Source: Roseivirga sp. UBA6061
GTDB lineage: Bacteria > Bacteroidota > Bacteroidia > Cytophagales > Cyclobacteriaceae
Length of the DNA: 48,172 nucleotides
Direction: 5' to 3'
Assembly: GCA_002427745.1 (NCBI GenBank)
Contig: DIYF01000005.1
Location: 1 to 48,172 of the forward strand
Made by a program: the position numbers and the translations under genes. The notes under the pieces are model-generated. The model saw nothing but the letters and a program-made list of their open reading frames with translations, was not told the origin of the DNA and made no database searches. Each line of letters opens with the position of its first letter. The first letter of the stretch is position 1. Positions 37,657 through 45,045 of this stretch are shown here, one piece after another.

Positions 37657-38865
37657 ATGCACTACAACCGAATCCCCCGGTTACTTCCGGCAGTAGCCCT
37701 TCTTGCACTTATGGCCTGTGACCCCACTCCTCAAAATCCACTCGATGCCATCATGGCCAGTGATGCACCCCAGATTAAACGCATTACGGACAACCTCACA
37801 AAACACGAAGTACAGATTCTCTATATGCAGATTGACCGGGACGCACAGGGAAATCCGGTCTTTACTGAGCATGGTTTTCAGCTGGACAACCAGCAGTATT
37901 TTTATCCGGCCAGTACTGCTAAAATGCCCGTAGCTATACTGGCGCTTCAAAAAATCAATGAGCTTAAGAAGGCAGGTAAAGACATCTCTAAAGAAAGCCC
38001 CTTTGCCATCAGTGATTATGACAACTCCCGGGTACTGGTTGAAGGAGATTCAACAGAAGAAAATGGTAACCTGACCGCGGCTCACCTGATCAAAAAGATC
38101 TTTCTGGTCAGTAATAATGATGCCTACAACTACCTGTTCGACTTCCTGGGTCGCGACTATGTAAATGAGCAGTTCCGATCCAAAAACATAGGCCCGGCTC
38201 ATATAAACCATAAGTTTCTGTACGGGGCAGACAACAGTCAAACCTGGCCCATGACTTTCTCCTCACATGATAGTATCAGCTATACACAGGCAGGTATTCA
38301 CTCACAGGTGAGTAAACACGTCTACCCGCTGCAAGGAATGATCAAAGGAGTGGGCTATACCGACAATGAGGGGAAACTCTTCAACGAACCATTTGACTTT
38401 TCTGAAAAGAACTATTTCAGCATCCGGAGCCTGAATAAGATCATGAAAGGGATCATTTTCCCGGAATCACTTCCTGAAAACGAAAGATTCGGTCTTACCG
38501 GGGAAGATTATGAATTTCTGCGTTTCTGGATGAGTCGTACAGCCCTGGAGAGTCAATACCCCAACTACAATGATGGTGAACACTGGGACAGCTATGTGAA
38601 GTTCTTTATGTATGGAGATACCAGGGAGCCCATGCCCGGGCATATCCGGATTTTCAATAAAGTAGGTATGGCCTATGGTACACTCACCGATGTCGCCTAC
38701 ATCCGGGATGAAGAAAACGATATTGAGTTTATGCTCACCGCCACTATTCATATCAATGAGAATGGCATCTTCAATGATGGTGTATATGAGTACGATGAAC
38801 TGGGCCTCCCCTTCCTGGCCGAGCTGGGACGACAGGTCTATGACCATGAGTTAAAAAGAAAATAG
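37657..38865 (+). CDS. Lipoprotein serine hydrolase of the beta-lactamase-like (class A / PBP) fold
   Basis: The protein has 402 residues. The lipobox LMAC with C21 follows a short signal sequence, so it is a lipoprotein. The SxxK active-site motif is S86-T-A-K89 in YPASTAKMPVA. A second motif resembles SDN as SNN in LVSNNDAYN (near 158), and KVG in FNKVGMAYG fits the third (KTG-like) motif. The fold is shared by class A beta-lactamases and DD-peptidases. The size is larger than a typical class A beta-lactamase (about 290 residues), so a peptidoglycan or other ester/amide substrate is as likely as antibiotics. The start is supported by the signal peptide, although a hairpin abuts it. Confidence 0.82.
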   Translation: MHYNRIPRLLPAVALLALMACDPTPQNPLDAIMASDAPQIKRITDNLTKHEVQILYMQIDRDAQGNPVFTEHGFQLDNQQYFYPASTAKMPVAILALQKINELKKAGKDISKESPFAISDYDNSRVLVEGDSTEENGNLTAAHLIKKIFLVSNNDAYNYLFDFLGRDYVNEQFRSKNIGPAHINHKFLYGADNSQTWPMTFSSHDSISYTQAGIHSQVSKHVYPLQGMIKGVGYTDNEGKLFNEPFDFSEKNYFSIRSLNKIMKGIIFPESLPENERFGLTGEDYEFLRFWMSRTALESQYPNYNDGEHWDSYVKFFMYGDTREPMPGHIRIFNKVGMAYGTLTDVAYIRDEENDIEFMLTATIHINENGIFNDGVYEYDELGLPFLAELGRQVYDHELKRK

Positions 38866-38904
38866 GGTTTAGCCAATTGCTTTGGGTCGATAGGAACCCC
38901 GATC

Positions 38905-38921
38905 AGCACCGCAGATCAAAC
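38905..38921 (+). repeat. 17-nt degenerate repeat, copy a
   Basis: AGCACCGCAGATCAAAC. Related words are AGTACCGCAGGTCAGAC at 38982-38998 and AGCACCACAGATCAGAC at 44240-44256. All three are intergenic and on the same strand. Confidence 0.35.
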
Positions 38922-39035
38922 TGCTTACTATCATAGTACCAAGTCGATTGTCAATAGCAAGCAAAGATCAAGAGCCCAGTCAGTACCGCAGGTCAGACGG
39001 CCTCTAAACCACAAGTCTCTCGGTAACCCGTGGCT

Positions 39036-39068
39036 ATTCGTCTGACCACTCAAAGTGGTCGGACGAAT
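39036..39068. repeat. 15-bp inverted repeat upstream of padR
   Basis: Arms ATTCGTCTGACCACT and AGTGGTCGGACGAAT pair fully with one T-G, around a CAA spacer. It lies 122 nt before the padR ATG and 170 nt after the hydrolase stop. No T-run follows; it could be a terminator-like hairpin or a regulator site. Confidence 0.6.
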
Positions 39069-39123
39069 GCCCCCCAATTGTCCAGACAAAAAATTGAAAA
39101 CAAATCACCTTTGTTCTGAATAA

Positions 39124-39177
39124 TAGAAACAAATCAAATTTCTTTCCGTACATTCATCCTACAAAGTAGAAACAAAT
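39124..39177 (+). promoter_or_regulatory. Direct repeat pair TAGAAACAAAT, possible operator
   Basis: Two exact copies (39124-39134 and 39167-39177) start 43 bp apart, about four helical turns, and the second ends 13 nt before the padR ATG. PadR regulators commonly bind their own promoter region, so self-regulation is a reasonable guess. Confidence 0.4.
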
Positions 39178-39190
39178 ATTAAATTCAGAT

Positions 39191-39523
39191 ATGAAAGGTA
39201 CGAATCTGGGCGAGTTTGAAGAGCTGGTTTTGCTCATTGTGCTCATCCTTCAGGAAGAGGCCTACGTGCTTAAAATCAAAGAAGAAGTACTGAGCCAGAT
39301 CAAGCGCAATGTGGCAATGGGTGCCCTGCACTCTACCCTCAGTCGTTTGGAGAAGAAAGGCTTCCTGGCCTCAGAAATGGCAGGGGCTACTCAGGAGCGG
39401 GGTGGCCGCAGAAAGCGGATCTATCACCTTACCGGTACAGGCAAGGAAATTTTGAAAGAGGCCAACGAACAGCGACAAATGCTGTGGAATCAAATTCCTG
39501 ATTACGCCCTGAAATTCGCCTGA
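39191..39523 (+). CDS. PadR-family transcriptional regulator
   Basis: The protein has 110 residues. It has the PadR winged-helix pattern: N-terminal helix (LGEFEELVLLIVLILQEEAY), recognition region (ALHSTLSRLEKKGFL) and a basic wing (GGRRKRIYHLT). It lacks a long C-terminal dimerisation domain, as in the short PadR subfamily. Its stop codon overlaps the permease start (TGATG), so it is co-translated with it and very likely controls this operon. The inducing signal is unknown; relatives respond to toxic small molecules or envelope stress. Confidence 0.92.
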   Translation: MKGTNLGEFEELVLLIVLILQEEAYVLKIKEEVLSQIKRNVAMGALHSTLSRLEKKGFLASEMAGATQERGGRRKRIYHLTGTGKEILKEANEQRQMLWNQIPDYALKFA

Positions 39524-42114
39524 TGAGAAAAGAACACCATGGTCCTTCACCCTTCTCACTGAAACTCATTCGCTGGCTCTGCAAGGCAGATCTGGCTGAG
39601 GAGATTGAAGGAAACCTGATTGAATACTATTTAGAAAACAGCCGGTCAGCTGTTCGTTTCCAGGCCCTGAAGTATTGGTTTGAGTTAATCAATTACCTGC
39701 GGCCCTCAACACTCAAAAAGTTAAAACTCTCAAAAATCGAAATCATGTTTAATTTCAATCCACTCTTCACCATCCGGAGCCTTTTCAAACAGGGCGCCAG
39801 TTCTGTCATCAATGTACTGGGCTTTTCTATGGGACTGGTATGTGTGCTCTTTCTCTATTTTCATATCAAATCGGAACTGAGCTACGACAACTTCCATGAA
39901 GATCGTGACATCATTTATCGTACCCTCAGAGCCGGCATGAACGATGCTACCCCGGATCGCGTAGGTGTGACTTCAGGGCCCTTTGCCCCTGCCCTTCAAA
40001 ACGATTTCCCTTCCAGCATCACCGCTACCTGTCGGGCACAGCCGGCCGATGTACTAGTCACCATAGGAGAGCAGAAATTCATTGAAGACCACATCATTCT
40101 GGCCGACAGTAACTTTTTCAGCTTCTTCTCCTATCCGTTGCTAACCGGCACCCCGGATCAGGTACTGGATGGTACTAATAAGGTGGTACTTACTAAAGAA
40201 ACTGCACGCAAGTACTTTGGCAATGAAGAGCCCATTGGCAAAATCATCAATGTAGATAACTCAGCAGATTTTATCGTCACTGGCATTATGGACGACCTGC
40301 CAGCCAAGACTCACCTGGAGTTTAGCATGGTGCTCAACATCAACCTGATGAACCTCGACCGCTGGTGGAACAACGGACTCTTTACCTATGTCAAGATTCC
40401 AACACCACAGGAGGCTGCTTATGTAGAGGGGCAACTGGATGACTTTATGCAGAAATATTTCGGGGAAGATTTTGCTGCCTTTGGCGTCAGCCTTACCCTG
40501 GTGCTCGAACCATTAAAGGACCTTTATTTCAACAATAAAACCACCTTTGACTTTGTACAGCATGGCGACCTGAACACCATCTACATCCTGGGAGCGGTGG
40601 GTCTGGCCATTCTATTGATCGCCTGCTTCAACTATGTCAACCTCTCCATTGCACAGTCCTTCAAACGAGCCAAAGAAATCGCTGTCAGAAAGGTACTGGG
40701 TGGTCATCGTGCCAGGTTAATTCTACAGTTCCTGGGTGAATCCATCACCATTCTGCTATTTGCTACCCTGCTTGCTTTTGTACTGTCGCTGGTCTTATTA
40801 CCCCTTTTCAACAGCTTCTTTGGTCTGGATATTACCATCAACTGGAGCGACCCCAATCTTTTACTTTTCGGAGGACTACTCTTTGTGGCTACCCTCTTAA
40901 TTGCAGGCCTTTATCCGGCACTTTTACTTTCTTCTTTCCACCCCTTGAAGGTGCTGAAAGGTGCCAAATTCAGCTCGGGTAAAAATGTGCTGGTGAGAAA
41001 GTCGCTGGTTATTGCCCAGTTTTTCATCTCCATTTTCATGATTGCAGCCACACTGCTGATCTCCCGACAAATGAGTTTTGTACAAGACAAAGACCTGGGT
41101 TTTGACAAAGACGCCATTGTGATGCTGGACATCAACAACAATGAGATACGGGATAATCTGGAAGCCTTTAAAAACTCCTTTGAAGACGATCCTGACATGA
41201 TTTCAGTAACCGCCACAGGTGGGGAGCCCGGAGGCTTCCACGATGCGACCACCCTGGAATTGCCGGGAGAGTCTGATAATCACCAGGTGCGCATAGGCTG
41301 GGGAGACGAAGACTATTTCGAAACCTTTGGGATTGACATTATTCACGGAAGATCTTTTGCCCAGGCACTTGAATCTGATCGTGGCCAAACAGCCGTGGTC
41401 AATGAAATGGCCATGAAAAATATGGGCCTGAGCCCCGAGAACATCTTAGGCCAACGTGTGGAGATCCCCTCCTGGAATCTCAACTTACGCATCATCGGAG
41501 TCAGCAAAAACTACAATTTCACTTCTCTGAAAGAGCAGATGGAACCGCTGATCTTCGTCAACGGACTCAGACATCGCAGGGTGGCCATTAAGCTCAATGC
41601 CCAAAACCTGGTATCCGCCATGGCCAGCGTACAGGAAAAATGGGATCGCTTTTCTCCGGCTTATCCTATGCAGTATGAGTTTCTCGATACCTCTATTGAG
41701 CAACTATATGAAAATGAAGTCAAGCAAGGCCGGGTATTTTCAGCCTTTACAGCCATCTCCATTTTCCTGGCCTGTATGGGAGTATTCGGGCTGGCCACTT
41801 ATACCGCCCGCCAGCGACAAAAGGAGCTGGGTATTCGAAAAGTACTGGGCGCCAGCGCACAGCAGATCATCGGTTTGCTGTCCAAAGAGTTCATCCTGTT
41901 GATCATCATTGCCAGTATACTCGCCATTCCTGTCACCTGGTATTTTATGAACCAGTGGCTTACTGACTTTGTCTATAAAATTGACATGCTGAGTAACTGG
42001 CCTCTCTTTTTGGTCAGCGGGCTGGCCGTAGGTCTGGTAGCATTCATTACCATCGGCTTTAAAACCTACCGGGCCGCTGTGTCTAACCCCACTGAAAGTA
42101 TCCGGTATGAGTAG
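39523..42114 (+). CDS. ABC transporter permease with N-terminal prefix domain (MacB/FtsX type)
   Basis: The protein has 863 residues. The first ~65 form a soluble prefix domain (SLKLIRWLCKADLAEEIEGNL) typical of permeases coupled to PadR regulators. Two MacB-like halves follow, each with a large extracytoplasmic domain and FtsX-type helices. The first helix is near 95-115, a group of three lies near 345-470, and a second set near 495-515 and 740-855. The conserved loop AVRKVLGG/GIRKVLGA occurs in each half. It is expected in the cytoplasmic membrane, acting as a mechanotransmission or efflux permease with an ATPase. No ATPase gene is next to it, so the partner must be encoded elsewhere. Confidence 0.9.
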   Translation: MRKEHHGPSPFSLKLIRWLCKADLAEEIEGNLIEYYLENSRSAVRFQALKYWFELINYLRPSTLKKLKLSKIEIMFNFNPLFTIRSLFKQGASSVINVLGFSMGLVCVLFLYFHIKSELSYDNFHEDRDIIYRTLRAGMNDATPDRVGVTSGPFAPALQNDFPSSITATCRAQPADVLVTIGEQKFIEDHIILADSNFFSFFSYPLLTGTPDQVLDGTNKVVLTKETARKYFGNEEPIGKIINVDNSADFIVTGIMDDLPAKTHLEFSMVLNINLMNLDRWWNNGLFTYVKIPTPQEAAYVEGQLDDFMQKYFGEDFAAFGVSLTLVLEPLKDLYFNNKTTFDFVQHGDLNTIYILGAVGLAILLIACFNYVNLSIAQSFKRAKEIAVRKVLGGHRARLILQFLGESITILLFATLLAFVLSLVLLPLFNSFFGLDITINWSDPNLLLFGGLLFVATLLIAGLYPALLLSSFHPLKVLKGAKFSSGKNVLVRKSLVIAQFFISIFMIAATLLISRQMSFVQDKDLGFDKDAIVMLDINNNEIRDNLEAFKNSFEDDPDMISVTATGGEPGGFHDATTLELPGESDNHQVRIGWGDEDYFETFGIDIIHGRSFAQALESDRGQTAVVNEMAMKNMGLSPENILGQRVEIPSWNLNLRIIGVSKNYNFTSLKEQMEPLIFVNGLRHRRVAIKLNAQNLVSAMASVQEKWDRFSPAYPMQYEFLDTSIEQLYENEVKQGRVFSAFTAISIFLACMGVFGLATYTARQRQKELGIRKVLGASAQQIIGLLSKEFILLIIIASILAIPVTWYFMNQWLTDFVYKIDMLSNWPLFLVSGLAVGLVAFITIGFKTYRAAVSNPTESIRYE

Positions 42115-42124
42115 TTAGAACTAT

Positions 42125-42165
42125 GGTATAAGGTATCATCTCTTAAAAGGGTGACACCTTATACC
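42125..42165 (+). terminator. Stem-loop after the permease gene
   Basis: Arms GGTATAAGGT (42125-42134) and ACCTTATACC (42156-42165) form a 10-bp stem starting 10 nt past the stop codon. After one mismatch the pairing continues with TCA/TGA. No T-run follows, so termination efficiency is uncertain. Confidence 0.5.
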
Positions 42166-42361
42166 TCCAGCCATACAAGTTGATAATGCGAGAGATTCGT
42201 TAAGGACGATGAAGTATCGGCACATCGTGCGGCTGGGATCCAACATCAGCGTGACCATCGGCTGATGATAAACGTTTGAAGCAACCTGCTAACCCGATGG
42301 TTTTGATGCCTGCCTGCGCGTAGCCGCTTTGGCAAAGGCAGGTTGGTCTCTTTTTCTTTTG

Positions 42362-42395
42362 TTACTTTTCTTTTGGAGACACAAAAGAAAAGTAA
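42362..42395. repeat. Perfect 14-bp inverted repeat
   Basis: Arms TTACTTTTCTTTTG and CAAAAGAAAAGTAA with loop GAGACA. It follows a T-rich run (42348-42360) and a GC-rich inverted repeat CCTGCC/GGCAGG (42309-42342). The composite looks like a mobile or dispersed intergenic repeat; it could also terminate folK, 108 nt beyond its stop. Confidence 0.55.
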
Positions 42396-42502
42396 GTCAA
42401 ACCACAGACTCCTGTTTCATTATTTATCAACCAAAAAAACCACGCCTCAATGGAGCCTACATATCTCAAAATGGGCTGGAGCTTATCAGAAGGTTATGAC
42501 CT

Positions 42503-42982
42503 TCAAACCATTCTTACCTCCAACTTATCAGGGCAAACCGCTAATAGCTCCCGCTGTGTTTTACCTGATACCGGATCAGTCTCCTCGGCCGCCAGTTCTA
42601 CCAGCGGCACCAGGGTAAACCTGCGGTTGGGTATCTCCGGATGCGGCACCTTTAAATCAGGCGTATTCAACACCTCATTCCTGTAGTACAGTATATCGAT
42701 ATCTATCAGGCGTTCACCCCACTTCTGAATTCGTATGCGCCCCATCTCCAGCTCTGTTGCCAGTATAGTTTTGAGTAGCACCTCCGGGGCCAGGCTCGTG
42801 GTCACTTCCAACACCTGATTGAGAAAACCGGGCTGATCTTCTATACCCCAGGCGGCAGTTTCGTAAACAGATGACATGGCTTTGATTTCAATGCCCTGCT
42901 CCATTACGAGATTTCTCGCATCCGCGAGATTTTTCACACGATCACCTAAGTTTGTTCCCAGCAGTAAGTAGATACCCTTCAT
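42503..42982 (-). CDS. folK: 2-amino-4-hydroxy-6-hydroxymethyldihydropteridine diphosphokinase
   Basis: The protein has 159 residues from the ATG at 42982, where the family begins (IYLLLGTNLGDR). An in-frame ATG at 43015 would add 11 residues not typical of the family. The pyrophosphokinase signature is RIQKWGERLIDIDILYY, here with the usual RxxRxGxRxxDxDI pattern slightly changed. The enzyme transfers pyrophosphate from ATP to the hydroxymethylpterin in folate synthesis, in the cytoplasm. No other fol gene is nearby. Confidence 0.93.
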   Translation of the reverse strand: MKGIYLLLGTNLGDRVKNLADARNLVMEQGIEIKAMSSVYETAAWGIEDQPGFLNQVLEVTTSLAPEVLLKTILATELEMGRIRIQKWGERLIDIDILYYRNEVLNTPDLKVPHPEIPNRRFTLVPLVELAAEETDPVSGKTQRELLAVCPDKLEVRMV

Positions 42983-42988
42983 TGGACG

Positions 42989-42996
42989 CAAAGGTA
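42989..42996 (-). promoter_or_regulatory. Possible -7 box of the folK promoter
   Basis: TACCTTTG on the minus strand matches TAnnTTTG and ends 6 nt before the preferred folK ATG. This would give a very short or absent leader. No -33 TTG is seen. Confidence 0.35.
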
Positions 42997-43066
42997 GTAT
43001 TTCTACCTTTTCCATTGGATGTCATACCCGTCCTCCCTATTTTGCCGCTCATATCAGATAAGACAT

Positions 43067-44179
43067 ATGAGCGAGATCAGGCACGATTGGACGAAGGAAG
43101 AAATCATTGATATTTACAATAAGCCCTTACTGGAGCTGGTATACGAAGCCGCCTCAGTACACAGGCAATTTCATAACCCCAGAGAGGTACAAATCAGCAC
43201 GCTGCTGAGCATTAAAACAGGAGGCTGCCCTGAGGATTGTGCCTACTGCCCGCAAGCCGCACGCTACCATACAGATATAGAAACAAACGATCTGATGACG
43301 GTAGATCAGGTAAAGGCGCAGGCACTCCGTGCCAGGTCATCCGGTTCATCCAGAGTATGTATGGGAGCTGCCTGGAGAAATGTGGAAGACGGCCCCGAAT
43401 TTGAGCAGGTACTCGATATGGTACGTACCATCAACAAACTGGATATGGAAGTATGCTGTACCCTCGGCATGCTCAATGAAAACCAGGCACAGCGTCTGGC
43501 AGAAGCAGGACTCTATGCCTATAACCACAACCTGGATTCGTCAGAAGAATATTACGGAGAGATTATTTCCTCACGTGGTTATGGAGACCGTCTCAGGACG
43601 CTCGAAAATGTAAGAAAGACCAATGTAACGGTCTGCAGTGGAGGTATCATCGGTATGGGCGAATCCATAGAAGACAGAGCAGGCATGCTGCTGGCACTGG
43701 CCAGCCTCAGCCCTCAGCCGGAATCTGTGCCCATCAATGCCCTGGTGGCCGTAGAAGGTACTCCGCTGGAAGAACAGGAAACCACACCTATCTGGGATAT
43801 GATCCGCATGGTAGCCACTACCCGCATTGTACTGCCCAACACCACAGTAAGACTGAGTGCAGGCCGAACTGAAATGAGCAAGGAAGGTCAGGCCTTCTGC
43901 TTTCTGGCAGGTGCGGGCTCTATCTTTGCCGGAGATAAGCTGCTCACCACGCCTAATCCGGATGTGAACGAAGATATGGAGCTCTTCAATACACTTGGAC
44001 TCATCCCCATGAAGCCTTATGCAAAAGGTGCCCAGCCTACGCCTGTTGCGCCAGAAGAAATGACACCCGCAGAAGGAGAAAAAACCCGCTGGTCTCGTCC
44101 TGGTCACCGCATAGAAAAGAATGTGGAAGCCACGAAAAAGGCCAACAAGAAGAGAAAAGAATCTAAGCTGGTGGAGTAG
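43067..44179 (+). CDS. bioB: Biotin synthase
   Basis: The protein has 370 residues from the ATG at 43067 (MSEIRHDWT); an upstream in-frame ATG at 43019 is less likely. The radical-SAM cluster is C54-x3-C58-x2-C61 (CPEDCAYC). The downstream segments NHNLDSSEE and RLSAGR match BioB residues that hold SAM, dethiobiotin and the second [2Fe-2S] cluster. It inserts sulfur into dethiobiotin to form biotin in the cytoplasm. The last ~30 residues are a lysine-rich tail (for example KKANKKRKESK) beyond the usual core. No bioA/D/F gene is adjacent. Confidence 0.95.
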   Translation: MSEIRHDWTKEEIIDIYNKPLLELVYEAASVHRQFHNPREVQISTLLSIKTGGCPEDCAYCPQAARYHTDIETNDLMTVDQVKAQALRARSSGSSRVCMGAAWRNVEDGPEFEQVLDMVRTINKLDMEVCCTLGMLNENQAQRLAEAGLYAYNHNLDSSEEYYGEIISSRGYGDRLRTLENVRKTNVTVCSGGIIGMGESIEDRAGMLLALASLSPQPESVPINALVAVEGTPLEEQETTPIWDMIRMVATTRIVLPNTTVRLSAGRTEMSKEGQAFCFLAGAGSIFAGDKLLTTPNPDVNEDMELFNTLGLIPMKPYAKGAQPTPVAPEEMTPAEGEKTRWSRPGHRIEKNVEATKKANKKRKESKLVE

Positions 44180-44239
44180 TTATTGGTTGATTAGCCATTA
44201 GCCAATGGTTATCAGGACTGCACTACGCAAGTCCAGGTA

Positions 44240-44256
44240 AGCACCACAGATCAGAC
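44240..44256 (+). repeat. 17-nt degenerate repeat, copy c
   Basis: AGCACCACAGATCAGAC, related to the two words at 38905 and 38982. It is in the intergenic region after bioB. Confidence 0.3.
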
Positions 44257-44357
44257 CTGTTTCCAATGCGGTTCTTTTGTCATTTTCACTTAAAGCCGAA
44301 GGAAGCTTTTCGGCCGGAGTCTGTTGAGGCTGTCCTGACTCTCGAAACTAAAAGCAA

Positions 44358-44395
44358 AAAAAGGCCTTCTCAGATTGATCTGAGAAGGCCTTTTT
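44358..44395. terminator. Bidirectional terminator between bioB and the beta-barrel gene
   Basis: Near-perfect palindrome: AAAAAGGCCTTCTCAGAT, TG, ATCTGAGAAGGCCTTTTT. The 18-bp stem has A-runs on one side and T-runs on the other on both strands. It ends 21 nt past the stop of the convergent minus-strand gene and so can stop both transcripts. Confidence 0.9.
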
Positions 44396-44415
44396 ATAAG
44401 ATGAGCCTTAGCTCC

Positions 44416-45015
44416 TTAGAACAATTTAAAACCGATTCCCAGTACGATCTGGCTGGGTCTCTCATCAGTAGCAAAGCTGTTGCCTCCTACGGTAATAGCA
44501 TCTCCGAATTTCTCACCGAGAGAGCCCTCATACTTCAGGTCAATTACGAACTTGAGCAGGTCGATTCCAATACCGGCCTGAAAGCCAACCGTAGTGCTGC
44601 TGTAGTTATCTTTGATATCTGTTACCGTACCGGAAACATCACTTTCTGCGCTGGTAAGGAAGCTCAGTGAAGGTCCTGCATTAATTCTCAGAGGCCCTAC
44701 TTTTCCACCGATCATAATCGGCACGTCTACTCTGTTAAAGCTGAGATCAACGTTCTGTGCACTCGAAGTAATAGTGGATTCCGTGCTGCTGAAAAGCAAT
44801 TCTGGCTGAACATACAAGCCTATTACCGGCACTTTAAATCTGGCGAACAGACCATACTGAAAACCGAATTCAGCATCGCCTTCCTGAACGTTAGCTATTT
44901 CTTCTCTCAGATTGAGGTTAGATGAAATAAGCGTAACCCTCGGGCCGAGCGTAAACTGTGCAGAGGCGCTAAAACCGATAAGGACCAATGCAAATGTTAA
45001 GATTAGTTTTTTCAT
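44416..45015 (-). CDS. Outer-membrane beta-barrel protein
   Basis: The protein has 199 residues. A signal peptide (MKKLILTFALVLIGFSASAQ) is followed by amphipathic alternating strands typical of the PF13568-like small barrels of Bacteroidota. Examples are FTLGPRVTL, FGFQYGLFARF, GLYVQPELLF and a terminal strand IVLGIGFKLF ending in Phe, as needed for BAM insertion. It is placed in the outer membrane; function is unknown. It starts 30 nt after the flavin reductase gene on the same strand, so the two may share a transcript. Confidence 0.85.
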   Translation of the reverse strand: MKKLILTFALVLIGFSASAQFTLGPRVTLISSNLNLREEIANVQEGDAEFGFQYGLFARFKVPVIGLYVQPELLFSSTESTITSSAQNVDLSFNRVDVPIMIGGKVGPLRINAGPSLSFLTSAESDVSGTVTDIKDNYSSTTVGFQAGIGIDLLKFVIDLKYEGSLGEKFGDAITVGGNSFATDERPSQIVLGIGFKLF

Positions 45016-45045
45016 TTTCTTCGATTAAGTGATTTAGGTATTGTA

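Larger units (their letters stand above)
38866..39190. other. Intergenic region upstream of padR, rich in small repeats
   Basis: This 325-nt region holds two related 17-mers (38905-38921 and 38982-38998), a long inverted repeat (39036-39068) and two direct repeats TAGAAACAAAT (39124-39134 and 39167-39177). A third related A-rich word, TTGAAAACAAAT, starts at 39094. No coding frame of note. Confidence 0.6.
42115..42502. other. Intergenic region with three inverted repeats
   Basis: This 388-nt region separates the permease (+) from folK (-), which converge. It contains a hairpin at 42125-42165, a 7-bp inverted repeat CATCAGC/GCTGATG near 42245, a GC-rich inverted repeat at 42309-42342 and a perfect A/T-rich inverted repeat at 42362-42395. 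A plus-strand frame across 42343-42618 reads through the repeat and into antisense folK and is not a gene. Confidence 0.6.

Noticed and set aside
37657..38865. Antibiotic-resistance beta-lactamase
   Set aside because: The fold motifs fit, but the size and the altered second and third motifs do not single out a beta-lactamase; the function is left open.
42343..42618. Plus-strand open frame of 91 codons
   Set aside because: It crosses the inverted repeat and then runs antisense to folK; composition is not protein-like.
42895..42940. Palindrome CTCGC...GCGAG inside folK that resembles the hairpin repeat at 16-41
   Set aside because: The arms differ from the repeat and the protein aligns with FolK without an insertion, so it is normal coding sequence.
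44266..44670. Plus-strand open frame of 134 codons
   Set aside because: It passes through the bidirectional terminator and is antisense to the outer-membrane barrel gene.
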